Source: Faecalispora anaeroviscerum
Lineage (GTDB): Bacteria; Bacillota; Clostridia; Oscillospirales; Acutalibacteraceae
DNA length: 64,000 nt
Assembly (NCBI RefSeq): GCF_947568225.1
Contig: NZ_CANOOQ010000001.1
Location: 1,178,001-1,242,000, forward strand
Direction: 5' to 3'
Positions 50,306 through 59,131 of this stretch are shown here, in pieces. Position numbers and translations under genes: made by a program. The notes under the pieces were generated by a model. That model searched no databases, had not been told where the DNA came from, and saw nothing but the letters and a program-made list of their open reading frames with translations. Every line of letters starts with the position of its first letter. Within the stretch, counting starts at the first letter, position 1.

Positions 50306-50581
50306 TTATTTGTCCGTAGCATCCTTAAATGCTTTACCAGCCTTGAACGCCGGAATTTTGGATGCGGGGATCGTGATGGGAGAATTGGTTCTGGGGTCAC
50401 GGCCCTGTCTTTCGTTGCGGGAACGAACTTCAAACGTACCGAAGCCAACCAGCTGAACCTTTTCTTCCTTTGCAACGGTCTCAATGATAACATCGATCAC
50501 GGCGTTTACTGCGCTGTCGGCATCCTTCTTGGAAATAGCGGCTTTCTCTGCCACCGCAGAAATCAATTCTGTTTTGTTCAT
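50306..50581 (-). CDS. hup: HU-type DNA-binding protein
   Basis: Nucleoid protein of 91 residues that binds and bends DNA as a dimer. It begins MNKTELISAVAEKA, has GFGTFEVRSR and the DNA-binding arm RQGRDPRTNSPITIPASK. I start at ATG 50581, behind GGAGGTAACAAATCTT. It lies between mazG and yabO, a position common in Clostridia. A loose hairpin (about 50250-50292) follows its stop. Confidence 0.97.
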   Translation of the reverse strand: MNKTELISAVAEKAAISKKDADSAVNAVIDVIIETVAKEEKVQLVGFGTFEVRSRNERQGRDPRTNSPITIPASKIPAFKAGKAFKDATDK

Positions 50582-50603
50582 AAGATTTGTTACCTCCAAA
50601 ATT

Positions 50604-51428
50604 TTATTTTTCAGTCTGGTTTTCCAGCTGGGGAATGGTACGCTGTTTTACTTCATCCCAAAGCCTGTCCAACTCTTCAGGCGACAAAGTGTCCAGCCGC
50701 TGTCCTCTCTCCCGGGCCAACTCCTCCGCCGCGGTAAAACGCGCGATGAATTTGTTGCAGGAAATCGTCAGCGCCTGCTCCGGTTCCGTTTTCAGGTGCC
50801 GGGCCGCATTCACTACCGAAAACAGAAGGTCTCCGACCTCCTGCTGGCAGTCCTGCGCATTACCCTTCCGGATCGCCTCCTTCAGTTCCGCGGTTTCTTC
50901 CTCCACCTTTTTCAGCGTCTGCCAGACATCAGCAAAGTCATACCCCGATTTTGCCGCTTTCTGCTGCACCTTGGCACTGCGCATCAGCGCGGGTAGTGCA
51001 GGTGAGACGCTTTCCAGCACCTGAGCCTGAGTAGACTGGTGCTTGGTGCGCTTTTTGATGGCATCCCAGTTTTTGAGAACCTCCGCGGAATCCTGGACAT
51101 GGACATCCCCGAACACGTGGGGATGCCGAATAATCAGCTTTTTACAGATGCCGTCGGCAACCTGATCAAAATTAAACCTGCCTGCCTCAGCTTCCAAATC
51201 TGCATGGAACACAACCTGAAGCAGCACATCGCCCAGTTCTTCCTGCAGAAGCTCCGTATCTTCGGTGTCGATGGCCTCGACCGCCTCGTACGTTTCTTCA
51301 ATCAGGCAGGCCCGGATGCTGTGATGTGTCTGCTCCCGGTCCCAGGGGCATCCCCCGGGCGAACGGAGAATTCTGACAATTTGCAGCAGGTCCTCAATCT
51401 TATACGTTTCTTTTCTTAGAAAATCCAA
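50604..51428 (-). CDS. mazG: Nucleoside triphosphate pyrophosphohydrolase MazG
   Basis: Hydrolyses nucleoside triphosphates to monophosphates and pyrophosphate, a house-cleaning and stress role. The 274-residue protein has two MazG helical domains: the first with CPWDREQTHHSI and EETYEAVEAI plus EELGDVLLQVVFHA (metal-binding ExxE/ExxD), the second with EEETAELKEAI and EVGDLLFSVVN. ATG 51428 follows GGAAAGGACCTGTCAGGTTGG at a distance. It follows yabM and precedes hup, as in the Bacillus yabMN order; Bacillus YabN carries an extra methylase domain that is absent here. Confidence 0.95.
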   Translation of the reverse strand: MDFLRKETYKIEDLLQIVRILRSPGGCPWDREQTHHSIRACLIEETYEAVEAIDTEDTELLQEELGDVLLQVVFHADLEAEAGRFNFDQVADGICKKLIIRHPHVFGDVHVQDSAEVLKNWDAIKKRTKHQSTQAQVLESVSPALPALMRSAKVQQKAAKSGYDFADVWQTLKKVEEETAELKEAIRKGNAQDCQQEVGDLLFSVVNAARHLKTEPEQALTISCNKFIARFTAAEELARERGQRLDTLSPEELDRLWDEVKQRTIPQLENQTEK

Positions 51429-51476
51429 CCTGACAGGTCCTTTCCTGGAATATAGCCGGCGAAAACTAGTACTATA

Positions 51477-53225
51477 TTACCTTATCCATCCATGTTTTTC
51501 AAGTATTTTTGCAATTTTTTGGCCGTTGGGGAGCATCAAAATGTCATCGCGGCAAATTGCCCGCAAACAGAGCAGAGAAAGCGAATAAACCAGCACAGCC
51601 GCACCTACTGCGCCCACCGTGGCAAGATTCTCTGAAAGCACATGGGAAAGCAGCCCGTAAACAGACCAGGCGGCAGTGCAGCACAGAATGGAAGCAATGA
51701 GCGGCTTGCCGAAAATCGAGAGAAAATCCGGCAGGATTCCGGTTTCACGGCACAGGCAAAAAAGGGCGGCCACAGTGAGAAAAAGGTAGCAAGCCAGCGT
51801 GCCCGCGCCCGCGCCCAGTACGTTGATCTGCGGGATTCCCACCAGAAAATAATTGAGCGTCACCTTGATCGTCAGCCCCACCGCCAGGAGCTTTACGGGC
51901 AGATCGACCCGGCCGACTGCCTGCAGCATACTGTTGACCGGCGTGCTGAACGACGCGAAAATCGCGCCGACCCCCATAATGACCAGAACATGAGAGGTGA
52001 TAGGCAGAGAGGGGCGTGCGCCAAACACCAGGCGCGCCACCGGCCCTGCCATCACTGCAAGGCCCATGCCCGCAGGGATGCTGAACAGCGCTGTGACTCG
52101 CAGAACTGCTTCCATGCTCTTTTTCAGGTACACTCTCTCCCCGCGTGTAAACGCGGCGGTCACGTTGGGCAGAGCGCTGATGCCGAACGCCTGGGTAATC
52201 GCCGGCACCAGCATAAACAGCGTCAGCGCCATGGAAAAGCATCCGAACAAAAAATTGGGGACGGTATCTGTTTCAATGTTAATCTGTGGTATCATTCCCT
52301 GATACATGGAAAGCAATACCTGCGGGTCCTGTTCCATCACCTTGTGAATTCGGGTCTGCAAAAACGTGGTATCTACCATGGCGGCCACATTGACCGCCAT
52401 CGCCCCAATACCGATGGGAATCGCCGTTCTCACCAGACGGGACACCGTTTTGCGCATACTGCGCGGCGGCGGGGAATTTTTCAGATTTTCTTCCGTAATG
52501 CCGTCGCCGATCAACCGGTGACGGCAGAACAGGAATAGAAAGCTCATCAGCGAGCCAACTGTTACGCCGAGAATCGCGCCGGCGGCAGCGTAAGGCAGCA
52601 CCGCGCTTCTCGCATAATCGCGCGATGCGGCGGCTGCACCGAATACGGTGCCAAACGCCTCGTACTCCTTCATTCCATGTTGCAGGATCAGGCAGGCAGC
52701 GGAGAGGCCAACCGTGAGCTTGCACAATGCCTCGATAATCTCGGAAATCGCCGTGGGGTACATATTCCGCAGACCTTCATAGTATCCCCGATAAATAGCG
52801 GTTAAACAGCTGAAAAGGATCGCCGGAGCCAGCGTGTACAGTGCGGGCAGCGCGTTTTCGTTGCCGATGATTTTTGCATAGGCTGCCGCGCCAAGGGCCA
52901 TCAGCACAAAGCCGACCGTTCCGGTGCCGATAAAGATGGGTGCAGACGCGCGGTGAATGCGCCGAATATCCCGGTAGGCGCCGCGTGTGCAGCTTTCGGA
53001 AACCAGGCGCGAAATCGCAATCGGGAACCCAGCTGTGGCCAGGCTGTAAATTGGCCCGTAAAAATTATAGGCCGTATTGAAATAACCCAAGCCATCCTCC
53101 GTGATGACCCAGGTCAGCGGCACCTTGAACAGGGCACCGATCAATTTTACGATTAAAATGCTTGCTGTCAGAATCAAAGCACCGTGTAAAAAGCTCTGAC
53201 TCTTCCTGCGGGAAGCTTTCCCCAT
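51477..53225 (-). CDS. SpoVB/YabM-type polysaccharide flippase (MOP family)
   Basis: Membrane protein of 582 residues with about 14 hydrophobic helices, of the oligosaccharide flippase family that includes SpoVB, YabM and MurJ. Characteristic stretches are the N-terminal GALILTASILIVKLIGALFKVPL and GYFNTAYNFYGPIYSLATAGFPIAISRLVSE, and FGISALPNVTAAFTRG. It probably moves a lipid-linked wall precursor during sporulation or wall growth. I start at ATG 53225 rather than a TTG seven codons upstream. It opens the yabM-mazG-hup-yabO-P-Q-divIC-yabR run. SpoVB and YabM cannot be told apart by eye; position favours YabM. Confidence 0.9.
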   Translation of the reverse strand: MGKASRRKSQSFLHGALILTASILIVKLIGALFKVPLTWVITEDGLGYFNTAYNFYGPIYSLATAGFPIAISRLVSESCTRGAYRDIRRIHRASAPIFIGTGTVGFVLMALGAAAYAKIIGNENALPALYTLAPAILFSCLTAIYRGYYEGLRNMYPTAISEIIEALCKLTVGLSAACLILQHGMKEYEAFGTVFGAAAASRDYARSAVLPYAAAGAILGVTVGSLMSFLFLFCRHRLIGDGITEENLKNSPPPRSMRKTVSRLVRTAIPIGIGAMAVNVAAMVDTTFLQTRIHKVMEQDPQVLLSMYQGMIPQINIETDTVPNFLFGCFSMALTLFMLVPAITQAFGISALPNVTAAFTRGERVYLKKSMEAVLRVTALFSIPAGMGLAVMAGPVARLVFGARPSLPITSHVLVIMGVGAIFASFSTPVNSMLQAVGRVDLPVKLLAVGLTIKVTLNYFLVGIPQINVLGAGAGTLACYLFLTVAALFCLCRETGILPDFLSIFGKPLIASILCCTAAWSVYGLLSHVLSENLATVGAVGAAVLVYSLSLLCLRAICRDDILMLPNGQKIAKILEKHGWIR

Positions 53226-53329
53226 AGTAGCACATCCATTCCCCAAAAATCCCGTTCAGGCGTTTGCCCTCTCTGTGGAATTTATATTAGCCCCGGGGAA
53301 CGGTTATGCGAAAATCCTATTGATACAGA

Positions 53330-53365
53330 AAGAGCCCGGATTCTGAAAACGGAATCCGGGCTCTT
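53330..53365. terminator. Terminator after 95-residue coiled-coil gene
   Basis: AAGAGCCCGGATTC (53330-53343) pairs perfectly with GAATCCGGGCTCTT (53352-53365). On the minus strand the T tail is short. Confidence 0.85.
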
Positions 53366-53392
53366 CATTCACCTGTTTTCTTGTAAAAGGGA

Positions 53393-53680
53393 TTACAGCT
53401 GGGCAGAAGCCTCTTGGATCTGCTCCTCAAGCGCCTTCAGCTGATCCTGAAGCTCGTCGACGGCAACAATTGCTTCCGCTACCAAATCCGCAGGATCGCT
53501 GTCTGCTTTTTTGGCGTCGTAAACCGCTTTGCCCAATGCCTCATACTTTTTGTTGATTTCATTACTCAGCTCGGCCGCACTGATTTTCAGTTTGGATACA
53601 TCCACAAGCTGATTGGCTTTTTTTCCGACGGCATTCGCCGCCGATTTTGCATTGATGACAACATCTTCAAAAAGGCCCAT
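53393..53680 (-). CDS. Small coiled-coil protein, function unknown
   Basis: Protein of 95 residues, almost entirely helical, with no membrane segment. It begins MGLFEDVVINAKSAANAVGKKA and ends with an amphipathic Glu/Gln/Leu-rich helix. Similar small proteins occur in many Clostridia, but I know no function. I start at ATG 53680, ten bases after AAGGAG; a GTG three codons upstream overlaps the ribosome binding site. It stands alone with its own terminator, between yabM and the kinase-like gene. Confidence 0.85.
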   Translation of the reverse strand: MGLFEDVVINAKSAANAVGKKANQLVDVSKLKISAAELSNEINKKYEALGKAVYDAKKADSDPADLVAEAIVAVDELQDQLKALEEQIQEASAQL

Positions 53681-53817
53681 CGTAGACACGCTCCTTCGAT
53701 TATTGATTACCTCAATTATACCACCTATTTCGCTAACAATGCAAGAATCTGTCCTGTAAACAAATTATAAATTATTCTGCCGCTTGTTCATAAAAATCTG
53801 CAATAAACAATAAACCC

Positions 53818-53850
53818 GGGAATTCTTCCCCGCCTTCGGTAGAAAAAATT
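53818..53850. repeat. Palindromic CGCC/GGCG element, copy d (decayed)
   Basis: AATTCTTCCCCGCC is followed by TTCGG and a mutated right arm. It looks like a decayed member of the family at 43874 and 50181, located just after the kinase-like gene. Confidence 0.4.
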
Positions 53851-53864
53851 CTATATTTGACAGG

Positions 53865-54824
53865 TCAAGTATAAATGCTCCCGCCGATAAACTCACGCAA
53901 AATAGAATTTTCAGGCACAAGGCTTTCATCCATCGGCACAAAGCGTTCAAGCTGCGTTACGAGGTGACTGGTGTAATGGTAGCGGGGATGATCAGGCGAA
54001 ATCTCGCGGAGCAGAGTAATCGCCTTGCGGCGCAGCACGCACGGCTCATACATGTGAATGGAATTGATTGTGATGTTGCTTACGCTCTTGTAAGGGCGAA
54101 TATAGTTATTCTCGCCGTCGAGCACGTTCTGCCACATAGAGAGCGTCCGCTCGGGGCCAGCCCCGCGAAAGCTGTAATCGCGCACCACGCGGCGGATAAA
54201 CCGCAGATCGTTGTGCGACAAAACCACGCCCGCGCTGTCCTTGATGTCCTGCTTGACACTGATATACAGCTTGAGAAGATGATTCTGGGGCAAATGCGCA
54301 CTGATGCGGGGATTGAGCGCATGAATTCCCTCAAAAATGGCCACGCCGTTTTCAGGCAGATCCACCGGCTTTGTGAGGCCCGTCGGCTGATGAATGGAAA
54401 AATCGAACACCGGCACGTCACAGCGGCCGGTTTCAATCAAATTCATCATACAGCTTTCCAACACGGGAACATTCAGCGCATCTACCGATTCATAGTCATG
54501 ATCGCCATTTTCAAGGAGAGGTGCCTGGCTTTCTCCCCGGTAAAAGTCGTCGAGAGAGATCGTTGCGCAGCAAATTCCGCGGCTTTGCAGCATTTCCTTC
54601 ATGACCTCCATGGTGGTGGTTTTACCGCTGCTGGAAGGCCCAGCCATCAGAATGATCTTATTTCGCTCCGGATTTTCCGTAATGGTATTGACAATGGAGC
54701 CCAGGTAGCGGCGATAAGCGGATTCAATTTGCTCGATCATACCAACCGGGTCGGTTTTGGCCGCTCCGTTGATCTGCTCAAGGTGATCGACATATTTGAC
54801 GTAGCTATTTGCGAAATAGTTCAT
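53865..54824 (-). CDS. Uridine kinase/phosphoribulokinase-family protein
   Basis: P-loop kinase-like protein of 319 residues. The Walker A motif is in MAGPSSSGKTTT (about 60-71), LDDFYRG follows as in uridine kinases and the lid has RFIRRVVRDYSFRGAGPERTL. It resembles the C-terminal kinase domain found fused to TGS domains in clostridial nucleoside kinases, but is shorter at the N terminus. ATG 54824 lies 20 bases inside the end of hemZ, so the two are coupled. Nucleoside phosphorylation is likely; the substrate is not certain. Confidence 0.85.
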   Translation of the reverse strand: MNYFANSYVKYVDHLEQINGAAKTDPVGMIEQIESAYRRYLGSIVNTITENPERNKIILMAGPSSSGKTTTMEVMKEMLQSRGICCATISLDDFYRGESQAPLLENGDHDYESVDALNVPVLESCMMNLIETGRCDVPVFDFSIHQPTGLTKPVDLPENGVAIFEGIHALNPRISAHLPQNHLLKLYISVKQDIKDSAGVVLSHNDLRFIRRVVRDYSFRGAGPERTLSMWQNVLDGENNYIRPYKSVSNITINSIHMYEPCVLRRKAITLLREISPDHPRYHYTSHLVTQLERFVPMDESLVPENSILREFIGGSIYT

Positions 54825-56289
54825 ACAGTTCTTTCACCTGCTCCTTTCTTGCAATCATTTCCTCATGTCTGCTGACATATTCATACGGGAATTTAAAGTT
54901 GAAAATGCGACGCAGGGTATCGGAATACGGGTCCTTGACCTTGCTGACGGCACCCGCGCCGCAAGCCAGAATTGTATGGGTCTCATCCATGATATACACA
55001 TTATAATCGCTGTAACAGCCGGGCTTGGCCCAGCCGGTATTTTCAAGATTGCCGACCATGCGGCTCTGCCGGTACAGGTAATATGGCTCGTAGCCCAAGG
55101 GAAAAAGGCTTTTTGCGGTATCATCGAGCATCTGCGCGGCTGCGGCGGCATCGGGGTCAAAGCCGTCGCGCTCCGACTGGTTCAGCCGTGAGGAGCGCTT
55201 GAGCGCCAGGGTGTGCACGGTGATGCTCTCCGGATTGAGCCGGAGGACCTGCTCCAGCGTACTGCGGTAGCCTTCCACCGTATCGCCGGGCAAACCGACG
55301 ATTAAATCCATATTGATATTGTCAAAGCCCATCTCGCGGGCCAGCTCAAACGCCGAAACCGTCTGCGCGGTGGTGTGCCGGCGGCCGATCCGCTCGAGAA
55401 TCTCGTCATTCATCGTCTGGGGATTGATGCTGATGCGGGTCACCCCAAATTCTTTCAGCACCTGCATACGCTCAGGGGTTACCGTGTCGGGTCGACCGGC
55501 TTCCACCGTAAATTCGCGGCAGGACGAAACCGGGAAATGGGTGCAGAGTGTGGAGAGCAGTATTCGCAGCTGCTCCGGCGAAAGGGTTGTGGGTGTTCCG
55601 CCCCCGATATAGACGGATTCGAGCCGCAGATGAAGTTCGTCGGCCACCTTTGCCGTATGCTCCAGTTCCTTGCACAGCAGAGTAACATATTCCGGCATTA
55701 AGCGGATCGCCTTATCCACCGACTGTGATACAAACGAGCAGTAGGCACACCGCGTGGGGCAAAACGGGATGGAAATGTATAGGCTGTACGATTCAGGACG
55801 GGATTGGGACAGAATTTTCTGCTCGTTGTCCATCGTCACTGCACTCAGCCGTGTTTTTTCGGGTGTGACAAGAAAGCCGGACTCAAAATGCCCGATGGCA
55901 TGCTCCCGGCCCATCTGCCCGCACAGGCGGCGCAGGAGCTTGATTGGGCGCACTCCCGTCAGAATGCCCCACTGCGGGCGAATCCCGCAGCGCTCAGCGA
56001 AAAGCTCAAACAGCATCACCGCCATCAGGCGCTCCGCTTCCTTTTCCTGCTGCAGCACCGACTCCGGGAACGACCGGCTGTCTTCCAGCACCCTGCCTCC
56101 CATGTGCAGGCGCACGGAGATTTGCACTTCTCCCCCTGCTTGCCGCAGTCCCGTATAAACGGTGGTCTGCATTTCGGGCAGCTCTTCAGGGGCTTCAAAT
56201 ATCGTTTTTATTTCTTCATAAGGCAGGAACACCCGGCACAAATTTTCCATCTCATAATGGTACGGATGTCCGTCGACCAGCAGAACCAT
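54805..56289 (-). CDS. hemZ: Radical SAM coproporphyrinogen dehydrogenase-like HemZ
   Basis: Radical SAM enzyme of 494 residues in the HemN/HemZ group. The cluster-binding cysteines are in FCPTRCAYCSF, preceded by LYISIP; GGGTPTTLSPEQL and NMDLIVGLPGDT follow. HemZ has a distinct N-terminal region (about 1-160), present here. It is annotated as oxygen-independent coproporphyrinogen oxidase in Bacillus, but function in anaerobes without a full haem pathway is doubtful; a haem chaperone-like role is the alternative. ATG 56289 shares its A with the TGA stop of the preceding metallo-hydrolase gene, so it is translationally coupled. Confidence 0.9.
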   Translation of the reverse strand: MVLLVDGHPYHYEMENLCRVFLPYEEIKTIFEAPEELPEMQTTVYTGLRQAGGEVQISVRLHMGGRVLEDSRSFPESVLQQEKEAERLMAVMLFELFAERCGIRPQWGILTGVRPIKLLRRLCGQMGREHAIGHFESGFLVTPEKTRLSAVTMDNEQKILSQSRPESYSLYISIPFCPTRCAYCSFVSQSVDKAIRLMPEYVTLLCKELEHTAKVADELHLRLESVYIGGGTPTTLSPEQLRILLSTLCTHFPVSSCREFTVEAGRPDTVTPERMQVLKEFGVTRISINPQTMNDEILERIGRRHTTAQTVSAFELAREMGFDNINMDLIVGLPGDTVEGYRSTLEQVLRLNPESITVHTLALKRSSRLNQSERDGFDPDAAAAAQMLDDTAKSLFPLGYEPYYLYRQSRMVGNLENTGWAKPGCYSDYNVYIMDETHTILACGAGAVSKVKDPYSDTLRRIFNFKFPYEYVSRHEEMIARKEQVKELYELFRK

Positions 56290-56927
56290 CAATAAAATTC
56301 CCCTTCATTCAGAAACGGATTATACCGTCTTTCTCTTTCTAAGGTAGTGGAGGGGCCGTGGCCGGGGTACACATGGTAGTCACCCTCCAGAGCGGCCAGC
56401 TTTTGCAGCGATTCCTTCATGTCTCGACTGCTGCCGGTAGGTAGATCGGTTCTGCCCATAGAGCCGCTGAACAGCGTGTCTCCGCTGAAGATCACATCCT
56501 CCACGAGGAAGCAGCAGCTGCCGACGGTATGCCCCGGCGTAAACAGCACCTTGATGTTCAGGCTGCCCAGCTCAATGATATCTCCGTCGTCAAAAATGCG
56601 GTCCGGGTCAAAGTTTTCATGCTTGATCGAGGGCAGCATACTGCCTTGGCTGATGTTCGGGTCATTGGTGCAGGGCGCGTCGGGACGGGAGATGCACACC
56701 TCGCACCCCGTCAGCTCCTTAATACGCGGCACGCCGTCGATATGGTCGAAATGGCCGTGGGTCAATAGGCAGAGTGCCACTTTTTCCGCGGGCAGAGCAC
56801 GGATCACCTCATCCAGCCGTGCAGAAGTAAAACCGGGATCGATCACGGCGGAAAGGCCGGTTTCGTCGTCGGTCAAAAGGTAGCAGTTTTCTTCGAGCAA
56901 ACCGCCTGTTATTCCTTGAATTTTCAT
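56289..56927 (-). CDS. Metallo-beta-lactamase fold hydrolase (glyoxalase II-like)
   Basis: Zinc hydrolase of 212 residues with the MBL signature THGHFDHIDG (metal ligands), PGHTVGS, FSGDTLF and YPGHGP. It belongs to the short glyoxalase II-like group, hydrolysing a thioester such as an acyl-glutathione or acyl-bacillithiol analogue; the substrate is not established. I start at ATG 56927 (MKIQGIT), nine bases after AAGGAG. It lies 26 bases after rel and is coupled to hemZ, giving a recJ-rel-mbl-hemZ-kinase operon. Confidence 0.92.
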   Translation of the reverse strand: MKIQGITGGLLEENCYLLTDDETGLSAVIDPGFTSARLDEVIRALPAEKVALCLLTHGHFDHIDGVPRIKELTGCEVCISRPDAPCTNDPNISQGSMLPSIKHENFDPDRIFDDGDIIELGSLNIKVLFTPGHTVGSCCFLVEDVIFSGDTLFSGSMGRTDLPTGSSRDMKESLQKLAALEGDYHVYPGHGPSTTLERERRYNPFLNEGEFY

Positions 56928-56953
56928 CAGCCGAGTCTCCTTTTCGTAAGCCG

Positions 56954-59131
56954 TCAAGAACGACGAACCGAAATAATTCCTTCAATTCCGCTCAGCTTCG
57001 AGATCACGCCGGCCAAATGGTCGAGGCCGTTGACGGTGATGGTGGCGGAAATGATGGTCTTGCCATCCTTTGTTTCGCGCGAGTTCAGCGAGTGAATAAA
57101 CAGGCGCAGGGTGAACATCTGCTGGGTCAGGTCAGCCAGGAGGCCCGAGCGAGCCTCCGCCACGATTTCAAGGGTGGATTTGAACTCCTCCTTGACCTCG
57201 CCGCCCTCCCAATGCGCGGCAACCCAGCGTTCCGGCTCGGGGGATTCCGCAATATTTCTCGGCACATTCGGGCAGGACCGCTTATGAACGGACACACCGA
57301 AGCCGCGGGTAATAAAGCCGATAATTTCATCGCCCGGCAGCGGGTTGCAGCAGCGCGAAAATTTAATCAGACAGTTTTCCATGCCGTCGATGAGAACGCC
57401 GCCCGCCGCCCGCTTGATGGGGCTTTGGGGCTGCTTGCGTTCCGTTATCTGTACCGGCTTCCTTGTTTTCAGGTATTCCTCGCGCAGGCGGGGCATACTC
57501 TTCCAGAGCTGGATTCCACCGTAGCCGACTGCCGCGTACACGTCGTCCATCGTGCTGCAGCTGACCTTGCGCCCGATGCCGAGCAGGAAGTTTTTCAGCT
57601 CCTCGTCGGTCAGGGCGATTCCATTGCGCTTTAGCTCGCGCTCTACCTCGGCACGGCCCTCCACAATATTTTCATCACGGCGCTCCCGCTTAAACCATTG
57701 GCGGATCTTGTTGCGTGCCTCACTCGTTTTCACAATCTTGAGCCAGTCACGGCTGGGGCCGTGGTTTGTTTCCTTCGTGGTGAGAACCTCGATAATCTCG
57801 CCGTTTTTCACCTTGTAATCGATGGGCACAATGCGCCGGTCCACCTTGGCACCGATCATGCGGTTGCCCACCGCGCTGTGAATGGCGTAGGCAAAATCAA
57901 TCACGGTAGCGCCCATGGGCAGGTTAATCACCTCGCCCTTCGGCGTAAAGACGAACACCTCCTCCGGCACAAGGTCGGATTTGATGTTTCTTACGATATC
58001 GGTCGCGTCGCTGTCCTTCTGATTTTCAAGCATCTGACGAATCCAGGCCAGGCGGTTTTCAAGAGAATCGCCCTTGCCGGAAATGCCGAGCTTATATTTC
58101 CAGTGCGCCGCAATACCGTATTCCGCCGTGTGGTGCATTTCCCAGGTGCGGATCTGCACTTCAAAGGGGATTCCCTCCTTACCGATTACCGTGGTATGGA
58201 GTGACTGATACAGGTTGGGCTTCGGCGTGGAAATATAATCTTTAAAGCGGTTTGGGAGCGGACGGAACATGTCGTGAATAATCCCCAGCACGTTATAACA
58301 GTCGTTGACGGTATCCACAATCACGCGCACCGCGTAAATATCGTAAATTTCATCCATACTGCGGCCCTGCACAAATACCTTGCGGTAAATGCCGTGGATG
58401 CTCTTGACGCGCCCTTGCAGGTACACATTGGGAATCATGCGGGAAACCCGGTCGTATATGAGTGTTTTGGTAGATTCAATAAAATGGTTCCGATCATTTT
58501 TGCGCAGCTCGAGTGTATTTTCAATCTCCTGATAAGCAATTGGATCGAGGTAGCGCAGGGAAAGATCCTCAAGCTCCTCTTTGATGGCGCGGATACCGAG
58601 GCGATGCGCGATGGGGGCGTAAACCTCCATGTTCTCGAGCGCCTTGTCGCGCTGCTTCTGAGGGGTCATATACTCCAACGTGCGCATATTATGCAGGCGG
58701 TCCGCCAGCTTAATGATAATGACACGGATATCCTCGGACATGGCGATCAGCATTTTGCGAATGTTTTCCGCCTGCTGCTCCTCTCGCGAGGAATACGGAA
58801 TCCGGCCCAACTTGGTAACGCCGTCGATCAGACTGGCAATGTCCGGCCCGAACTGCTTTCGAATCTGATCCAGCTCCACGGAGGTATCTTCCACCACATC
58901 GTGCAGAAGGCCGGCCGCCACGGACTCTGAATCCATGCCAAGCTCCACAAGGATGCACGCGACCGAAACAGGGTGAATGATATATGGCTGGCCAGAAAGG
59001 CGCTTTTGCCCCGTGTGGGAGCTTTCCGCAAGCCGGTACGCCCGCCCAATCAGCTCCAGATCAAAATCGTGACCGCTGGCTTCCATCGCCTGCAGAAGAT
59101 CATCATAGGTTTTTGAAGTTGTATCAGTCAT
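56954..59131 (-). CDS. rel: Bifunctional (p)ppGpp synthetase/hydrolase
   Basis: Makes and degrades (p)ppGpp in the stringent response. The 725-residue protein has an HD hydrolase domain (about 30-190) with intact HDVVEDT, a synthetase domain (about 220-360) with RVKSIHGIYRK, a TGS domain (about 390-450; VFTPKGEVINLP), a zinc/helical region with FSRCCNPLPGDEI, and a C-terminal ACT domain. Both catalytic centres look intact. I start at ATG 59131, eight bases inside the end of recJ. Coupling to recJ and the order recJ-rel are common in Firmicutes. Confidence 0.96.
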   Translation of the reverse strand: MTDTTSKTYDDLLQAMEASGHDFDLELIGRAYRLAESSHTGQKRLSGQPYIIHPVSVACILVELGMDSESVAAGLLHDVVEDTSVELDQIRKQFGPDIASLIDGVTKLGRIPYSSREEQQAENIRKMLIAMSEDIRVIIIKLADRLHNMRTLEYMTPQKQRDKALENMEVYAPIAHRLGIRAIKEELEDLSLRYLDPIAYQEIENTLELRKNDRNHFIESTKTLIYDRVSRMIPNVYLQGRVKSIHGIYRKVFVQGRSMDEIYDIYAVRVIVDTVNDCYNVLGIIHDMFRPLPNRFKDYISTPKPNLYQSLHTTVIGKEGIPFEVQIRTWEMHHTAEYGIAAHWKYKLGISGKGDSLENRLAWIRQMLENQKDSDATDIVRNIKSDLVPEEVFVFTPKGEVINLPMGATVIDFAYAIHSAVGNRMIGAKVDRRIVPIDYKVKNGEIIEVLTTKETNHGPSRDWLKIVKTSEARNKIRQWFKRERRDENIVEGRAEVERELKRNGIALTDEELKNFLLGIGRKVSCSTMDDVYAAVGYGGIQLWKSMPRLREEYLKTRKPVQITERKQPQSPIKRAAGGVLIDGMENCLIKFSRCCNPLPGDEIIGFITRGFGVSVHKRSCPNVPRNIAESPEPERWVAAHWEGGEVKEEFKSTLEIVAEARSGLLADLTQQMFTLRLFIHSLNSRETKDGKTIISATITVNGLDHLAGVISKLSGIEGIISVRRS

